Positions 36,257 through 44,960 of a DNA stretch of 46,967 bases are shown in pieces. Source of the stretch: Bauldia sp. (GTDB taxonomy: Bacteria; Pseudomonadota; Alphaproteobacteria; Rhizobiales; Kaistiaceae). Under the pieces are notes generated by a model that saw only the letters and a list, made by a program, of their open reading frames with translations, did no database searches and had not been told where the DNA came from. The stretch is taken from the NCBI GenBank assembly GCA_020442065.1, contig JAGRKZ010000013.1:3856-50822 (forward strand). The letters run 5' to 3'. Both the position numbers and the translations under genes were made by a program. The first letter of the stretch is position 1, and every line of letters begins with the position of its first letter.

Positions 36257-37405
36257 ATGACAACGGGATTCCGCGCCGTTTGCGCGTCCATCGTCCTCGC
36301 CGCGTTGCCGGTTCAGGCTTGGCCGGTCGAACCAATCAAGATCATCGCGGCGTTCAACCTGACCGGCGGTGCATCGGTTCTCGACGCCCCCAGCTACGAC
36401 GGTGCCGTGCTTGCCGTCGAGCAGATCAACGGCGCGGGAGGCGTTCTCGGGCGCCCGCTCGAACTTGTTCCGGTCGATACCGAAAGCAAGCCGGACAGCG
36501 TCGCGACGAAGGTGGAGGCGGCCCTGGCCGCCAGTCCCGACGCCGTTGCCGGGATCGGGTATTCCTACTCGACGGAGACCTTGCCGGCCGGAGAAGTGTT
36601 TCAGGCTCATGGATTGCCCTTCGTGTCGCCGGGCGCGACGGACCCCGCCATTCCCCCCGAGGTAGGCGACTTCCTGTTCTACGCCGCCTATGGCGACGAC
36701 GTTCAGGCTGCCGCGATGGCCGCTTTTGCCCGCGGACAGCTCAAGCTTGATCGGGTCGCGGTTTGGGTGGACGAGAGCCGTGACTACACCCGCACCGTGG
36801 GCCGGGACTTCGCACAGTCGTTCGAGGCGCTCGGCGGCGAAATCGTTCTGACGGAAACCGACACCGGCGCCACTGGCTTTGGGGCGTTCGTCAACAAGCT
36901 CGGGAGCTCGGAATCGACCGCTCAGGCGGCGTATCTCGCCTCCAGTCCCGACGAGGCCCCGGCGGTGATCGGCGCGGTGCGCGCGGCGGGGATCGCCATG
37001 CCACTCCTGAGCGGCGACGGCTGGGACGCCGACACGGTCGTGGCGCTCTCCAAGGAGGATGCGCTTGGCGGCATCTACTTCACAACCCACCGCTTCCTTG
37101 GCGTCGACACGCCGGAGATGAAGGCCTTCGTCGCGGCTTACGCGGCGCGTTTCGGGGCCGACCCGCCAAACGCCTTTGCCCCGCTCGGCTACGATACGGT
37201 CGGCCTCCTTGCCGATGCCATCCGCCGCGCGCAGTCGGTCGAACCCGCAGCGATCCGCGATGCGCTCGCCGCGACCCGCGACTATCCGGGCGTCGTCGGG
37301 GTGATCGGCTACGCCCCGGGCGTGCGCGTCCCGAAAAAAGCGGTCGCGGTGATCGCGGTCGACAACGGCGTCCAGACGCTGCGCTGGGTGGCGCCGGCGG
37401 AATAG
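36257..37405 (+). CDS. Branched-chain amino-acid-type ABC substrate-binding protein (orphan)
   Basis: 382 residues from ATG 36257, with AGGGAGG about 10 bp upstream. A signal peptide ends near PVQAWPVE. The rest is a Peripla_BP_6/LivJ-like two-lobe receptor: IAAFNLTGGASVLDAPSYDGAVL at the start (split ligand loop), GVLGRPLELVPVDTESKPD and LPFVSPGATDP. The ligand is unknown. No permease or ATPase lies beside it; the gene stands 111 bp after DUF1513 and converges on apbC, so it must pair with a transporter encoded elsewhere or act as a sensor. Confidence 0.9.
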   Translation: MTTGFRAVCASIVLAALPVQAWPVEPIKIIAAFNLTGGASVLDAPSYDGAVLAVEQINGAGGVLGRPLELVPVDTESKPDSVATKVEAALAASPDAVAGIGYSYSTETLPAGEVFQAHGLPFVSPGATDPAIPPEVGDFLFYAAYGDDVQAAAMAAFARGQLKLDRVAVWVDESRDYTRTVGRDFAQSFEALGGEIVLTETDTGATGFGAFVNKLGSSESTAQAAYLASSPDEAPAVIGAVRAAGIAMPLLSGDGWDADTVVALSKEDALGGIYFTTHRFLGVDTPEMKAFVAAYAARFGADPPNAFAPLGYDTVGLLADAIRRAQSVEPAAIRDALAATRDYPGVVGVIGYAPGVRVPKKAVAVIAVDNGVQTLRWVAPAE

Positions 37406-37430
37406 TCGCCCGGTGCGACCTTGAGGCGGG

Positions 37431-38573
<1,143 letters not shown>

Positions 38574-38684
38574 GTCGCCGCTTCGCGTTGGTTCTGACGG
38601 GCGCAGACCATAGCGTTTGGCGGGAGCCAATCAACCGGGCCTCTGCAGTGCGGGGTGTGGGTCTGGTGATGAGGGCAACGAAGA

Positions 38685-38707
38685 AGCCGCCGGCGGAACC
38701 GGCGGCT
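38685..38707 (-). terminator. Intrinsic terminator of the cold-shock gene
   Basis: AGCCGCCGG (38685-38693) pairs perfectly with CCGGCGGCT (38699-38707) across 5 nt. Read on the minus strand it follows the csp stop by 35 bp and is followed by TCTTCGTTG, a short T-rich tail. Confidence 0.7.
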
Positions 38708-38742
38708 GGCAAGAGCACTTCAGCTTTTGTGGCGGCCGCCGC

Positions 38743-38958
38743 TCAGTTGGCAACCTGGAGCTCGACCGCCTTGGGTCCCTTGCCGCGCTTGTCCGGCTCG
38801 GTCTCGAACGAGATACGCATGCCGTCGGTGAGTGCCGGGATGCCCGAGCGTTCCACGGCTGTGACATGGACGAATACGTCCTTTCCTCCATCGTCAGGGG
38901 TAATAAACCCGTAGCCTTTGGAGGCATTGAAGAACTTCACTGTTCCATTCTGACGCAT
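38743..38958 (-). CDS. Cold-shock protein (CspA family)
   Basis: 71 residues, a single OB-fold cold-shock domain. RNP1 is KGYGFI and RNP2 is VFVHVTAV, and the N-terminus NGTVKFFNASKG is family-typical. It binds single-stranded RNA and DNA and melts RNA structure. AAAAGG about 11 bases before ATG 38958 is the probable ribosome binding site. It is divergent from the YghX-like gene across a 432-bp region that may hold a long 5' leader, as many csp mRNAs have. Confidence 0.96.
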   Translation of the reverse strand: MRQNGTVKFFNASKGYGFITPDDGGKDVFVHVTAVERSGIPALTDGMRISFETEPDKRGKGPKAVELQVAN

Positions 38959-39390
38959 CTGTGTAGCCTTTTATTTCCGTTGCCGTCGCAGACCGACCCC
39001 GCTGTCGGTCATTTGAAGCAGGCTTCAAGTCGTCCATGAGGAGACAGGGAAAGATCAAGCCCGTTTGTGAGAAGACGGGCGGAATTTGCGTCCTAACCTC
39101 ATCCTCCGGTTTGCGGCGTACTGTAGCTCTTCCCGCGTCTCTAGCCTCCTGTCGGTGCCCGATAGCCTACCCCTGTAGGAATTTATGAGGCAGGGCGCTG
39201 GGGAAAGCAATGCTAGACCATCGCACGGGCAGGTCAGCTCCTGCCTTCTTCCCACTCTGAGTCCGGATCGAAGTGCTGTCCGTTCGCACGAAACGACACG
39301 CCGCAACACGATTGCGTGAGGTTGAGACAGAAATACTGCCTTCAGCCGTTGTGTCCGGTGCGATCGGTTGATCGAGGAGGGAACAGATCG
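38959..39390. other. Long divergent intergenic region, csp / yghX-like
   Basis: 432 bp without a convincing gene. Small hairpins are visible: TTGAAG-CAGG-CTTCAA (39013-39028), GCCCGT...ACGGGC (about 39058-39079) and CCTAC...GTAGG (about 39167-39179). The part next to csp could be its mRNA leader, read on the minus strand. No known riboswitch or tRNA is recognised. Confidence 0.5.
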
Positions 39391-40263
39391 ATGCCGCCAA
39401 AGATTACCCAAGAGATGATCAACGCCTACGACGAGTACACGCACCTGACGCTCGATCGACGGCGCTTCATGGAGAAGCTGACCAAGCTCGCCGGGAGCGG
39501 CGCGGCGGCCGCTGCGATTGCTCCGATGCTGGCCAGCAACTACGCCAGGGCCGACATGGTTCCGGCCGACGACCCGCGGCTGACGATCGAGGAGATCACG
39601 TATCCGGGGCCGGTAGGCGATGTGCGCGGATACCTCGCGATGCCGAGCGCTGCCCAGGGAAAGCTGCCGGCCGTCATCGTCATTCACGAGAACCGCGGGC
39701 TCAACCCGCATATCAAGGACGTGACGCGCCGACTGGCGCTCGAGGGCTTCGTCGCGCTCGCCGTGGATCTCCTGTCGCGACAGGGGGGCACGCCGCCGAC
39801 CGACGAGGACGCCGCGGCGATGTTCCAGGGCATAGATCGCGGCGCGCTGGTTGGCGACGCGGTCGCGGCGATCCCGTATCTGCAGGGGCGGGCGGAGAGC
39901 AACGGCAAGGTCGGTGCCATCGGCTTCTGCTTCGGCGGTGGCATCGTGAACCAGATGGCCGTCCAAAGCCCGGACCTGGTGGCGGGCGTCGCCTACTACG
40001 GGGCCCAACCTGCGGCGGAGGATGTTCCAGGGATCAAGGCCAAGCTGATGTTGCACTATGCCGGCCTCGACGAGCGCATCAATGCCGGCATCGCCGGATA
40101 CGAAGTCGCGCTGAAGGAAGCCGGCGTGGATTACACGATCTACGTCTATGAGGGCGTCAACCACGCCTTCAACAACGATACGTCCGAAGCCCGCTATGAC
40201 GCGGACGCTGCCGCGCTCGCCTGGTCGCGCACCGTGGACTTCCTCAAGGAAGCCCTCACCTGA
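39391..40263 (+). CDS. Dienelactone hydrolase family protein, YghX-like
   Basis: 290 residues from ATG 39391, with GAGGAGGG 10-17 bp upstream. It is an alpha/beta hydrolase with nucleophile Cys in GFCFGGG, HENRGLNPHI in the oxyanion region and NHAFNND carrying the catalytic His. It is close to E. coli YghX, including the N-terminal stretch before the core. That stretch has DRRRFMEKL followed by an Ala-rich hydrophobic segment ending in YARADM (about residue 55), i.e. a Tat-like signal starting unusually late (about residue 22). Export is therefore likely but unproven. The substrate is unknown. Confidence 0.92.
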   Translation: MPPKITQEMINAYDEYTHLTLDRRRFMEKLTKLAGSGAAAAAIAPMLASNYARADMVPADDPRLTIEEITYPGPVGDVRGYLAMPSAAQGKLPAVIVIHENRGLNPHIKDVTRRLALEGFVALAVDLLSRQGGTPPTDEDAAAMFQGIDRGALVGDAVAAIPYLQGRAESNGKVGAIGFCFGGGIVNQMAVQSPDLVAGVAYYGAQPAAEDVPGIKAKLMLHYAGLDERINAGIAGYEVALKEAGVDYTIYVYEGVNHAFNNDTSEARYDADAAALAWSRTVDFLKEALT

Positions 40264-40277
40264 CCTCCGCGCGACCC

Positions 40278-40305
40278 GAGGGAGCCGCCGGAGGGCGGCT
40301 CCCTC
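40278..40305 (+). terminator. Strong hairpin after the dienelactone hydrolase gene
   Basis: GAGGGAGCCGCC (40278-40289) and GGCGGCTCCCTC (40294-40305) pair over 12 bp with a 4-nt loop, 15 bp after the stop. No pronounced T-run follows, but the stem is the longest perfect one noticed in the window. Confidence 0.7.
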
Positions 40306-40783
40306 GTTGGCCGGCGCCGTCGCGGCCAATCCTTGTCGTGGGCGCTGCCGGAATCGAAGCTGATGGATCTTCCGGCGGCGTTGTCCGGCGGGGCCTGCCG
40401 CGGCGTCCTGATCCGGTCTTACGGGGCGCAACGGACATATCCGCTTCAGGCGCCCTCTCAGCCACCGGGCGCCTGCGGAAAGGAGAGTTCTTCCATCGTG
40501 CAACGACAGCATTGGCGTCGATCGGAAGGTGGAAGACTACGCTCGGCTATCCGACACTACGCCATTGATCACGACCTGCGCACGGACGACTTTACGACCC
40601 GGTCGAAGCGATCGCAGTTCGACCTCGTAATTCGTATGGCTCGTGTCTCGCGATGGATAGCCGGCCGAATAGTCGGCGATGTCGTTCCGGTTTCATTATC
40701 AATTAGCGCGGCATTAACCGGCAATGTGAATTACAATGTTGTGGTGGGTCGATTCGCGATCCCGCATTGAGAGGAGAACTACC
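40306..40783. other. Non-coding region with a second GC hairpin
   Basis: About 480 bp between the hydrolase terminator and the histone-like gene. The open frames here look like random translation. CAGGCGCCC (40447-40455) pairs with GGGCGCCTG (40467-40475) around 11 nt, with flanking TCCG/CGGA able to extend it, so a small structured RNA or leader is possible. The last 100 bp are AT-rich and probably hold the promoter of the H1-like gene. Confidence 0.45.
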
Positions 40784-41050
40784 TTGGCCAAGACTGCAAC
40801 CAGCAAGCCGGCCGCCAAGAAGGCCCCGGCGAAGAAACCCGCAGCCAAGACGACGGCTGCCAAGAAGCCGGCCGCCAAGAAGGCCGCCCCGGCGAAGAAG
40901 CCTGCAGCCGCTAAGAAGCCCGCTGCCGCCAAGAAGCCGACCGCTGCGAAGAAGGCCGCTCCGGCCAAGAAGCCGGCAGCGAAGAAGACCGCGACCAAGT
41001 CGGCCACCAAGTCGGCGACGACCAAGAAAGCCCCGGCGAAGCGCAAGTAA
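40784..41050 (+). CDS. Histone H1-like Lys/Ala/Pro-rich DNA-binding protein
   Basis: 88 residues starting at TTG 40784; GAGAGGAGA at 40769-40777 sits 6 bp upstream and fixes this start, while an upstream ATG frame has an unrelated leader. After Met the protein consists only of Ala, Lys, Pro, Thr, Ser and Arg, as degenerate repeats of AAKKPAAKK / APAKKPAA. It resembles the C-terminal tail of eukaryotic H1, chlamydial HC1/HC2 and AlgP-type tails. It should be disordered and bind DNA non-specifically through charge, so a nucleoid-compaction role is inferred. It has its own promoter region and a textbook terminator. Confidence 0.85.
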   Translation: MAKTATSKPAAKKAPAKKPAAKTTAAKKPAAKKAAPAKKPAAAKKPAAAKKPTAAKKAAPAKKPAAKKTATKSATKSATTKKAPAKRK

Positions 41051-41135
41051 GCCTTGCCGACGTGAGCGTCCGCTCCCGATCGCCGTCGTGGCCAACAGCT
41101 TGAAGGCCGCGCGGCGAGCGGAGCGAAAGCCGAAC

Positions 41136-41162
41136 AGGGGCATCCTCCAGAGAGATGCCCCT
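41136..41162 (+). terminator. Intrinsic terminator of the H1-like gene
   Basis: AGGGGCATC (41136-41144) pairs perfectly with GATGCCCCT (41154-41162) and is followed by ATTTCTTT. It is 85 bp after the stop and also lies just before the convergent EamA gene end. Confidence 0.85.
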
Positions 41163-41189
41163 ATTTCTTTCGGCTCACACCCATCACCA

Positions 41190-42170
41190 TCATCTGCGCC
41201 AGACGGACGGCCGGTGTGACCGGCCTGCGCGGCGTGGTGCGGGCATTCCCCGTGTGGCGCCGGATTCGGCGGCCCGGCTCGCCGCCCGCCCGGCGGGTAC
41301 GGTCATGGCGATGACGCCGACGATGACGAGCCCGAGCCCGAGCCAGGCGGTGGTGCTCAGCGTCTCTCCCAGGAACACGACGCCGATCGCAACGCCTATC
41401 GGTACGCGGAGGTAAGCCTGCGCCGTGGTGCCGATCGGGCCGAGTGTCCCGATCAGCCGGAAGTAGATGGTGAAGGCGAGGGCCGTCGAGACCGTGGCAA
41501 GCGCGACCAGCGCCAGCACCGAGGCGGCCGAGGGCGCAAGCGTCCATGGGCGGTCGATAACGATCGCCGCCGGAACGAGGACAGCTGCGCCGGAGATCAT
41601 CGAGCCCGTGGCCGGGACGATCGGGTCGAGCTCCCGAAATCTGCGTCCGAAGACAGCCGCCCCGCCATAGCAGGCGCTCGCCACCACCACCGCGATCTGG
41701 GCAAATGCGTCGCTGCCGAGTCCGTCGAGAGCGTCGACGCCGATGATGAGGCAGGTCCCCGACAGGCCGGCGGCGACGCCGAGGAGCTTGAGCCTGGTCA
41801 CGCCGCCGCCACGCGCCAGGATCACCGAGGCCAGGAAAGCAAAGACGGGCGAAGTCGAGTTGAGGATCGTGGCGAGGCCGGCGCCGACGGTCTGCTCAGC
41901 CCAGGCGATAAGGGTGAACGGCACCACGCTGTTGAGGCAGGCCTGCACCAGAAGTCGGGCCCAGATCAGGCGCGACCGGGGCAGCGCAGTCCCGCGGGCG
42001 CGCATCACAGCGAGCAGGACAGCGGCGGCGATGAGCGTCCGGGCTGCAATCAACGTGACCGGGGCAATCGTGGCGACACCGATCTTGATAAGCGAGTAGG
42101 ATGCGCCCCAGGCCGTCGACAGGACGAGGAGGAGCACGAGCTCGGCGCCGAGGTCTGTTCTTGCTGCCAT
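41190..42170 (-). CDS. EamA/DMT-family transporter
   Basis: 326 residues from ATG 42170; a longer frame upstream overlaps the divergent ArsR gene and is rejected. Ten hydrophobic helices in two EamA repeats: the first begins LVLLLVLSTAWGASYSLIKIG, the second after about residue 150 with VVVASACYGGAAVFGRR. The C-terminal 40 residues are basic and probably cytoplasmic. Members export amino acids, metabolites or drugs; the substrate is not readable. It is divergent from the ArsR regulator across 129 bp, which may control it. Confidence 0.9.
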   Translation of the reverse strand: MAARTDLGAELVLLLVLSTAWGASYSLIKIGVATIAPVTLIAARTLIAAAVLLAVMRARGTALPRSRLIWARLLVQACLNSVVPFTLIAWAEQTVGAGLATILNSTSPVFAFLASVILARGGGVTRLKLLGVAAGLSGTCLIIGVDALDGLGSDAFAQIAVVVASACYGGAAVFGRRFRELDPIVPATGSMISGAAVLVPAAIVIDRPWTLAPSAASVLALVALATVSTALAFTIYFRLIGTLGPIGTTAQAYLRVPIGVAIGVVFLGETLSTTAWLGLGLVIVGVIAMTVPAGRAASRAAESGATRGMPAPRRAGRSHRPSVWRR

Positions 42171-42299
42171 CTCTCGATTTCCTCGGGTCCGCGCCGGAAG
42201 TCGCCGCTGGTTCCTAGCGCCCGGAGGAGGGGTGATGTTTCGGTCGCGGCCGAAGTCTTGGCCGATGACGGCGCCGCGACCGGCAGATAGGCTCCCGCC

Positions 42300-43049
42300 A
42301 TGTCCAGAGTCGTTTCGGGCAATACGATTGCCGAAGTCGCACGCCTCGTCGGCGATCCCGCCCGTGCCAACATGCTCGCCGCACTGATGGGCGGTCGGGC
42401 CCTGACGGCCGGTGAACTCGCCTCTCATGCCGGGGTGACAGCGCAGACCACCAGCGGTCATCTCGCCAAGCTCGCCGACGCGCGGCTTGTCGCCGTCGAG
42501 AAACAGGGACGGCACCGCTACTATCGTCTCGTCTCGGCCGACGTGGCAGAGGTTCTCCGCGCCCTGATGGTGGTCGCAGCGTCGGGGCCCCCGCGTCGCC
42601 ATCCGGTCGGGCCGCGCGAGGCGGCGCTTCGGCTGGCGCGTACCTGCTACGATCACATGGCCGGGCGGCTGGCGCTGGCGATTACCGACGCCCTCTGCGC
42701 CAGCGACCGCATTGTGCTCACCGATGGCGTTGGCATGGTCAGCGCCGAGGGCCGCCGGTTCTTCCGCGACTTCGGTCTCGACCTTGACGAGCCATCGACG
42801 ACGCAGCGCCCGCTGTGCCGCACTTGCCTCGATTGGAGCGAGCGCCGCCCGCATCTCGCCGGTCGCCTCGGCGCCGGGATACTCCGCCGCGTCATCGATC
42901 TCGGTTGGGTTTCGCCGATGGCGGGCAGCCGGGCGCTCGGGATCACCCGGATCGGCGAGGCCGGGTTCGTCGGCAGTTTCGGACTTCCATCCGACTGGCG
43001 CATGCCGGACAATGCAGCCGTGCGAAACGACAGGGTGGGAGCCCCATGA
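42300..43049 (+). CDS. ArsR/SmtB-type transcriptional regulator with C-terminal extension
   Basis: 249 residues. The N-terminal winged HTH reads IAEVARLVGDPARANMLAAL then LTAGELASHAGVTAQTTSGH and RHRYYRLVSADVA, residues about 8-85. The extension of about 150 residues (PREAALRLARTCYDHMAGRL... and RPLCRTCLDWSERRPHLAG) belongs to a longer ArsR subgroup; the two Cys (CRTC) and His could bind a metal or sense redox state. It is divergent from the EamA exporter and its stop overlaps the start of the lysozyme-inhibitor gene (ATGA, 43046-43049). Confidence 0.9.
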   Translation: MSRVVSGNTIAEVARLVGDPARANMLAALMGGRALTAGELASHAGVTAQTTSGHLAKLADARLVAVEKQGRHRYYRLVSADVAEVLRALMVVAASGPPRRHPVGPREAALRLARTCYDHMAGRLALAITDALCASDRIVLTDGVGMVSAEGRRFFRDFGLDLDEPSTTQRPLCRTCLDWSERRPHLAGRLGAGILRRVIDLGWVSPMAGSRALGITRIGEAGFVGSFGLPSDWRMPDNAAVRNDRVGAP

Positions 43050-43399
43050 TCAGACGACGCCGATACGGATGGAGCCACGTCGGCGGAGCCGCCGCCCTCG
43101 GACTGACCTTCGCCTTGCTCGCGGGAGGGACGGCGTCTGCTGCGGAGGAGCCGACCGGCAAAGCCGTCTTCGCCTGCAAGGACGACAAGAGCATCGAGGC
43201 CACGTTCTATGCCGAGAAGGTCGATCTCAAGCTCAGCGACGGGCGGACGATGACCCTGCCGCAGACCATGTCTGGTTCCGGCATCCGCTACGCCAATGCC
43301 GACGAGACCTTCGTCTTCTGGAGCAAGGGCAACACCGCCTTCGTGACCGAGGGGGCTGACGAGAAGGATACCTTCTCCGACTGCGTGGCGCCCGACTAA
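43046..43399 (+). CDS. Periplasmic MliC-family lysozyme inhibitor
   Basis: 117 residues from ATG 43046. A basic start (MIRRRRYG) and hydrophobic stretch end at GTASAAEEP, a signal peptidase I site; there is no lipobox Cys, so it is soluble like PliC rather than lipid-anchored MliC. The mature domain has AVFACKDDKSIEATFY, then MSGSGIRYAN and FWSKGNTAFV, the inhibitor loop that plugs the C-type lysozyme active site, and a paired C-terminal Cys in FSDCVAPD. It is translationally coupled to the upstream ArsR gene. Confidence 0.88.
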   Translation: MIRRRRYGWSHVGGAAALGLTFALLAGGTASAAEEPTGKAVFACKDDKSIEATFYAEKVDLKLSDGRTMTLPQTMSGSGIRYANADETFVFWSKGNTAFVTEGADEKDTFSDCVAPD

Positions 43400-43422
43400 G
43401 CCTCCGACCAGACGTACAGGCC

Positions 43423-44076
43423 ATGTCCGAAGGCCCAGACAGTGCCGGTCTGCCGGCGGGGATCGCCGGCATCATCCTCGCCGGCGGGCGGTCAGCGCGG
43501 ATGGGGGGCATCGACAAGGCCTTCGTGCAACTTGCCGGTCGACCTCTGATCGCCCACGCCGTCGCGCGACTTGCGCCGCAGGTCTCGATGCTGGCGATCA
43601 GCGCCAACGGCCCGCCGGAGTCCTACGCGACGCAGGGGCTGCTGGTGGTCGCCGACACCGTCCGGGGTTCCGCTGGTCCGCTCGCGGGAATCCTTGCCGG
43701 CATGACCTGGGCCCGCGACCGCGCGCCCGGCGTGACGCGGATCGCGACCGTTGCGGTCGACACGCCGTTCTTTCCGGACGATCTCGTTGCATGCCTCGCC
43801 GTGGCCGTGGGGTCCGGCGACGTCGCCATTGCAGGCAGCCGCGGACGCGCGCATCCCACGTTCGCACTCCTGCCGCTCGACCTTGCGGACGACCTCGCCG
43901 CATTTCTTGCGGCCGGGGGTTCGCGGCGGGCGCGCGACTGGCTTGCCCGGCATGACCCCGCGATCGTCGACTTCGACGATGGCCCGGACGGACTCGACCC
44001 CTTCTTCAATATCAATACGCCGTCAGACCTTGCTGCCATCGCGGGTTGCGCGGGTCCGCGACTTGGTGAAAGCTGA
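43423..44076 (+). CDS. mobA: Molybdenum cofactor guanylyltransferase
   Basis: 217 residues from ATG 43423. The nucleotidyltransferase signature GIILAGGRSARMGGIDKAF binds GTP, VAVDTPFFP holds the metal Asp, and HPTFALLP and FFNINTP are late MobA motifs. It links GMP to molybdopterin, giving (bis-)MGD, the cofactor needed by FdsA encoded 20 kb away. It is 23 bp after the lysozyme inhibitor gene, perhaps on the same transcript. Confidence 0.95.
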   Translation: MSEGPDSAGLPAGIAGIILAGGRSARMGGIDKAFVQLAGRPLIAHAVARLAPQVSMLAISANGPPESYATQGLLVVADTVRGSAGPLAGILAGMTWARDRAPGVTRIATVAVDTPFFPDDLVACLAVAVGSGDVAIAGSRGRAHPTFALLPLDLADDLAAFLAAGGSRRARDWLARHDPAIVDFDDGPDGLDPFFNINTPSDLAAIAGCAGPRLGES

Positions 44077-44129
44077 GGACTGGTTGACGCCGGAAGGCGG
44101 ACGACGAGATCAGACAAGGGGACAGGCAC

Positions 44130-44891
44130 ATGCGTATTGTAAAGGCAATGGTGGGCGCGGCTCTCGTGTTGGCCGCCTCGGCCGGGTTCGCCGGCGCCAA
44201 GGACTGGACGACGGTCCGGATCGGCATCGAGGCCGCCTATCCGCCGTTCAACGGCTACAACGCCAACAACGAGCTGGTCGGCTTCGACTACGACATCGGT
44301 CTCGCGCTGTGCGCCAAGATGGGCGTCGAGTGCAGCTTCGTCGCCCAGGACTGGGACGGGATGATCCCGGCCTTGCTGGCCGGCAAGTACGACGCGATCG
44401 TCTCCTCGATGTCGATCACTGACGAACGCAAGGAAGTCGTCGACTTCACCGACAAGTACTACACCAACGCCCTCACCTTCGTGGCGCCGAAGGACACCGG
44501 CATCACCGACGTCTCGCCGGCCGGCATGGCGGGTAAGATCCTCGGCGCCCAGGGCTCAACGGTGTCGGCGCAATATCTTGAGGAGCAGTACGGCGACGCC
44601 GACGTCAAGCTCTACCCGACCCAGGACGATGCCTATCTCGACCTCGCCGCCGGCCGTCTCGACGCCGTGCTCGCCGACGTTGGACCGTCGAACCTCTGGC
44701 TCGCGGGCGCCGATGGGGCCTGCTGCGCCTTCCTCGGCGAAGCGGTGGTCAAGGATGACCTCGTCGGTATTGCGATCCGCAAGGAGGATGGCGACCTCAA
44801 GGCGATGTTCAACAAAGCCATCACCGACATCGTCGCCGACGGCACGTACAAGACGATCAACGACAAGTACTTCCCGTTCTCGATCTACTGA
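44130..44891 (+). CDS. Amino-acid ABC transporter substrate-binding protein
   Basis: 253 residues. A signal peptide (MRIVKAMVGAALVLAASAGF) ends near FAGAKDW. The mature protein is a SBP_bac_3 receptor of the Lys/Arg/Orn/His type: IGIEAAYPPFN, LVGFDYDIGLALC, DWDGMIPALLAGKYDAIVSS and MSITDERKEVVDFTDKYY. A probable ligand is a basic or polar amino acid or an opine. It heads an operon with two permeases; a GC hairpin follows the stop by 17 bp, a typical way to keep binding-protein mRNA more abundant than permease mRNA. Confidence 0.93.
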   Translation: MRIVKAMVGAALVLAASAGFAGAKDWTTVRIGIEAAYPPFNGYNANNELVGFDYDIGLALCAKMGVECSFVAQDWDGMIPALLAGKYDAIVSSMSITDERKEVVDFTDKYYTNALTFVAPKDTGITDVSPAGMAGKILGAQGSTVSAQYLEEQYGDADVKLYPTQDDAYLDLAAGRLDAVLADVGPSNLWLAGADGACCAFLGEAVVKDDLVGIAIRKEDGDLKAMFNKAITDIVADGTYKTINDKYFPFSIY

Positions 44892-44907
44892 GCCGACGGA
44901 AACAACA

Positions 44908-44930
44908 CCGGCGCCGGATGTCGGCGCCGG
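44908..44930 (+). terminator. Intra-operon stem-loop between binding protein and permease genes
   Basis: CCGGCGCCG (44908-44916) and CGGCGCCGG (44922-44930) form a 9-bp perfect stem with a 5-nt loop and no T-run. It probably protects or attenuates the transcript rather than ending it. Confidence 0.65.
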
Positions 44931-44960
44931 AGGCTGTGGCGGGGGCAGGGGCTGTGACGA

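Noticed and set aside
40333..40770. 145-codon open frame between the hydrolase and H1-like genes
   Set aside because: No ribosome binding site, no motif, and it spans two hairpins and an AT-rich probable promoter.
40703..41143. Gly/Leu/Arg-rich repetitive open frame antisense to the H1-like gene
   Set aside because: The repeats are the reverse translation of the AAKKP repeats; the plus strand has the ribosome binding site and the terminator.
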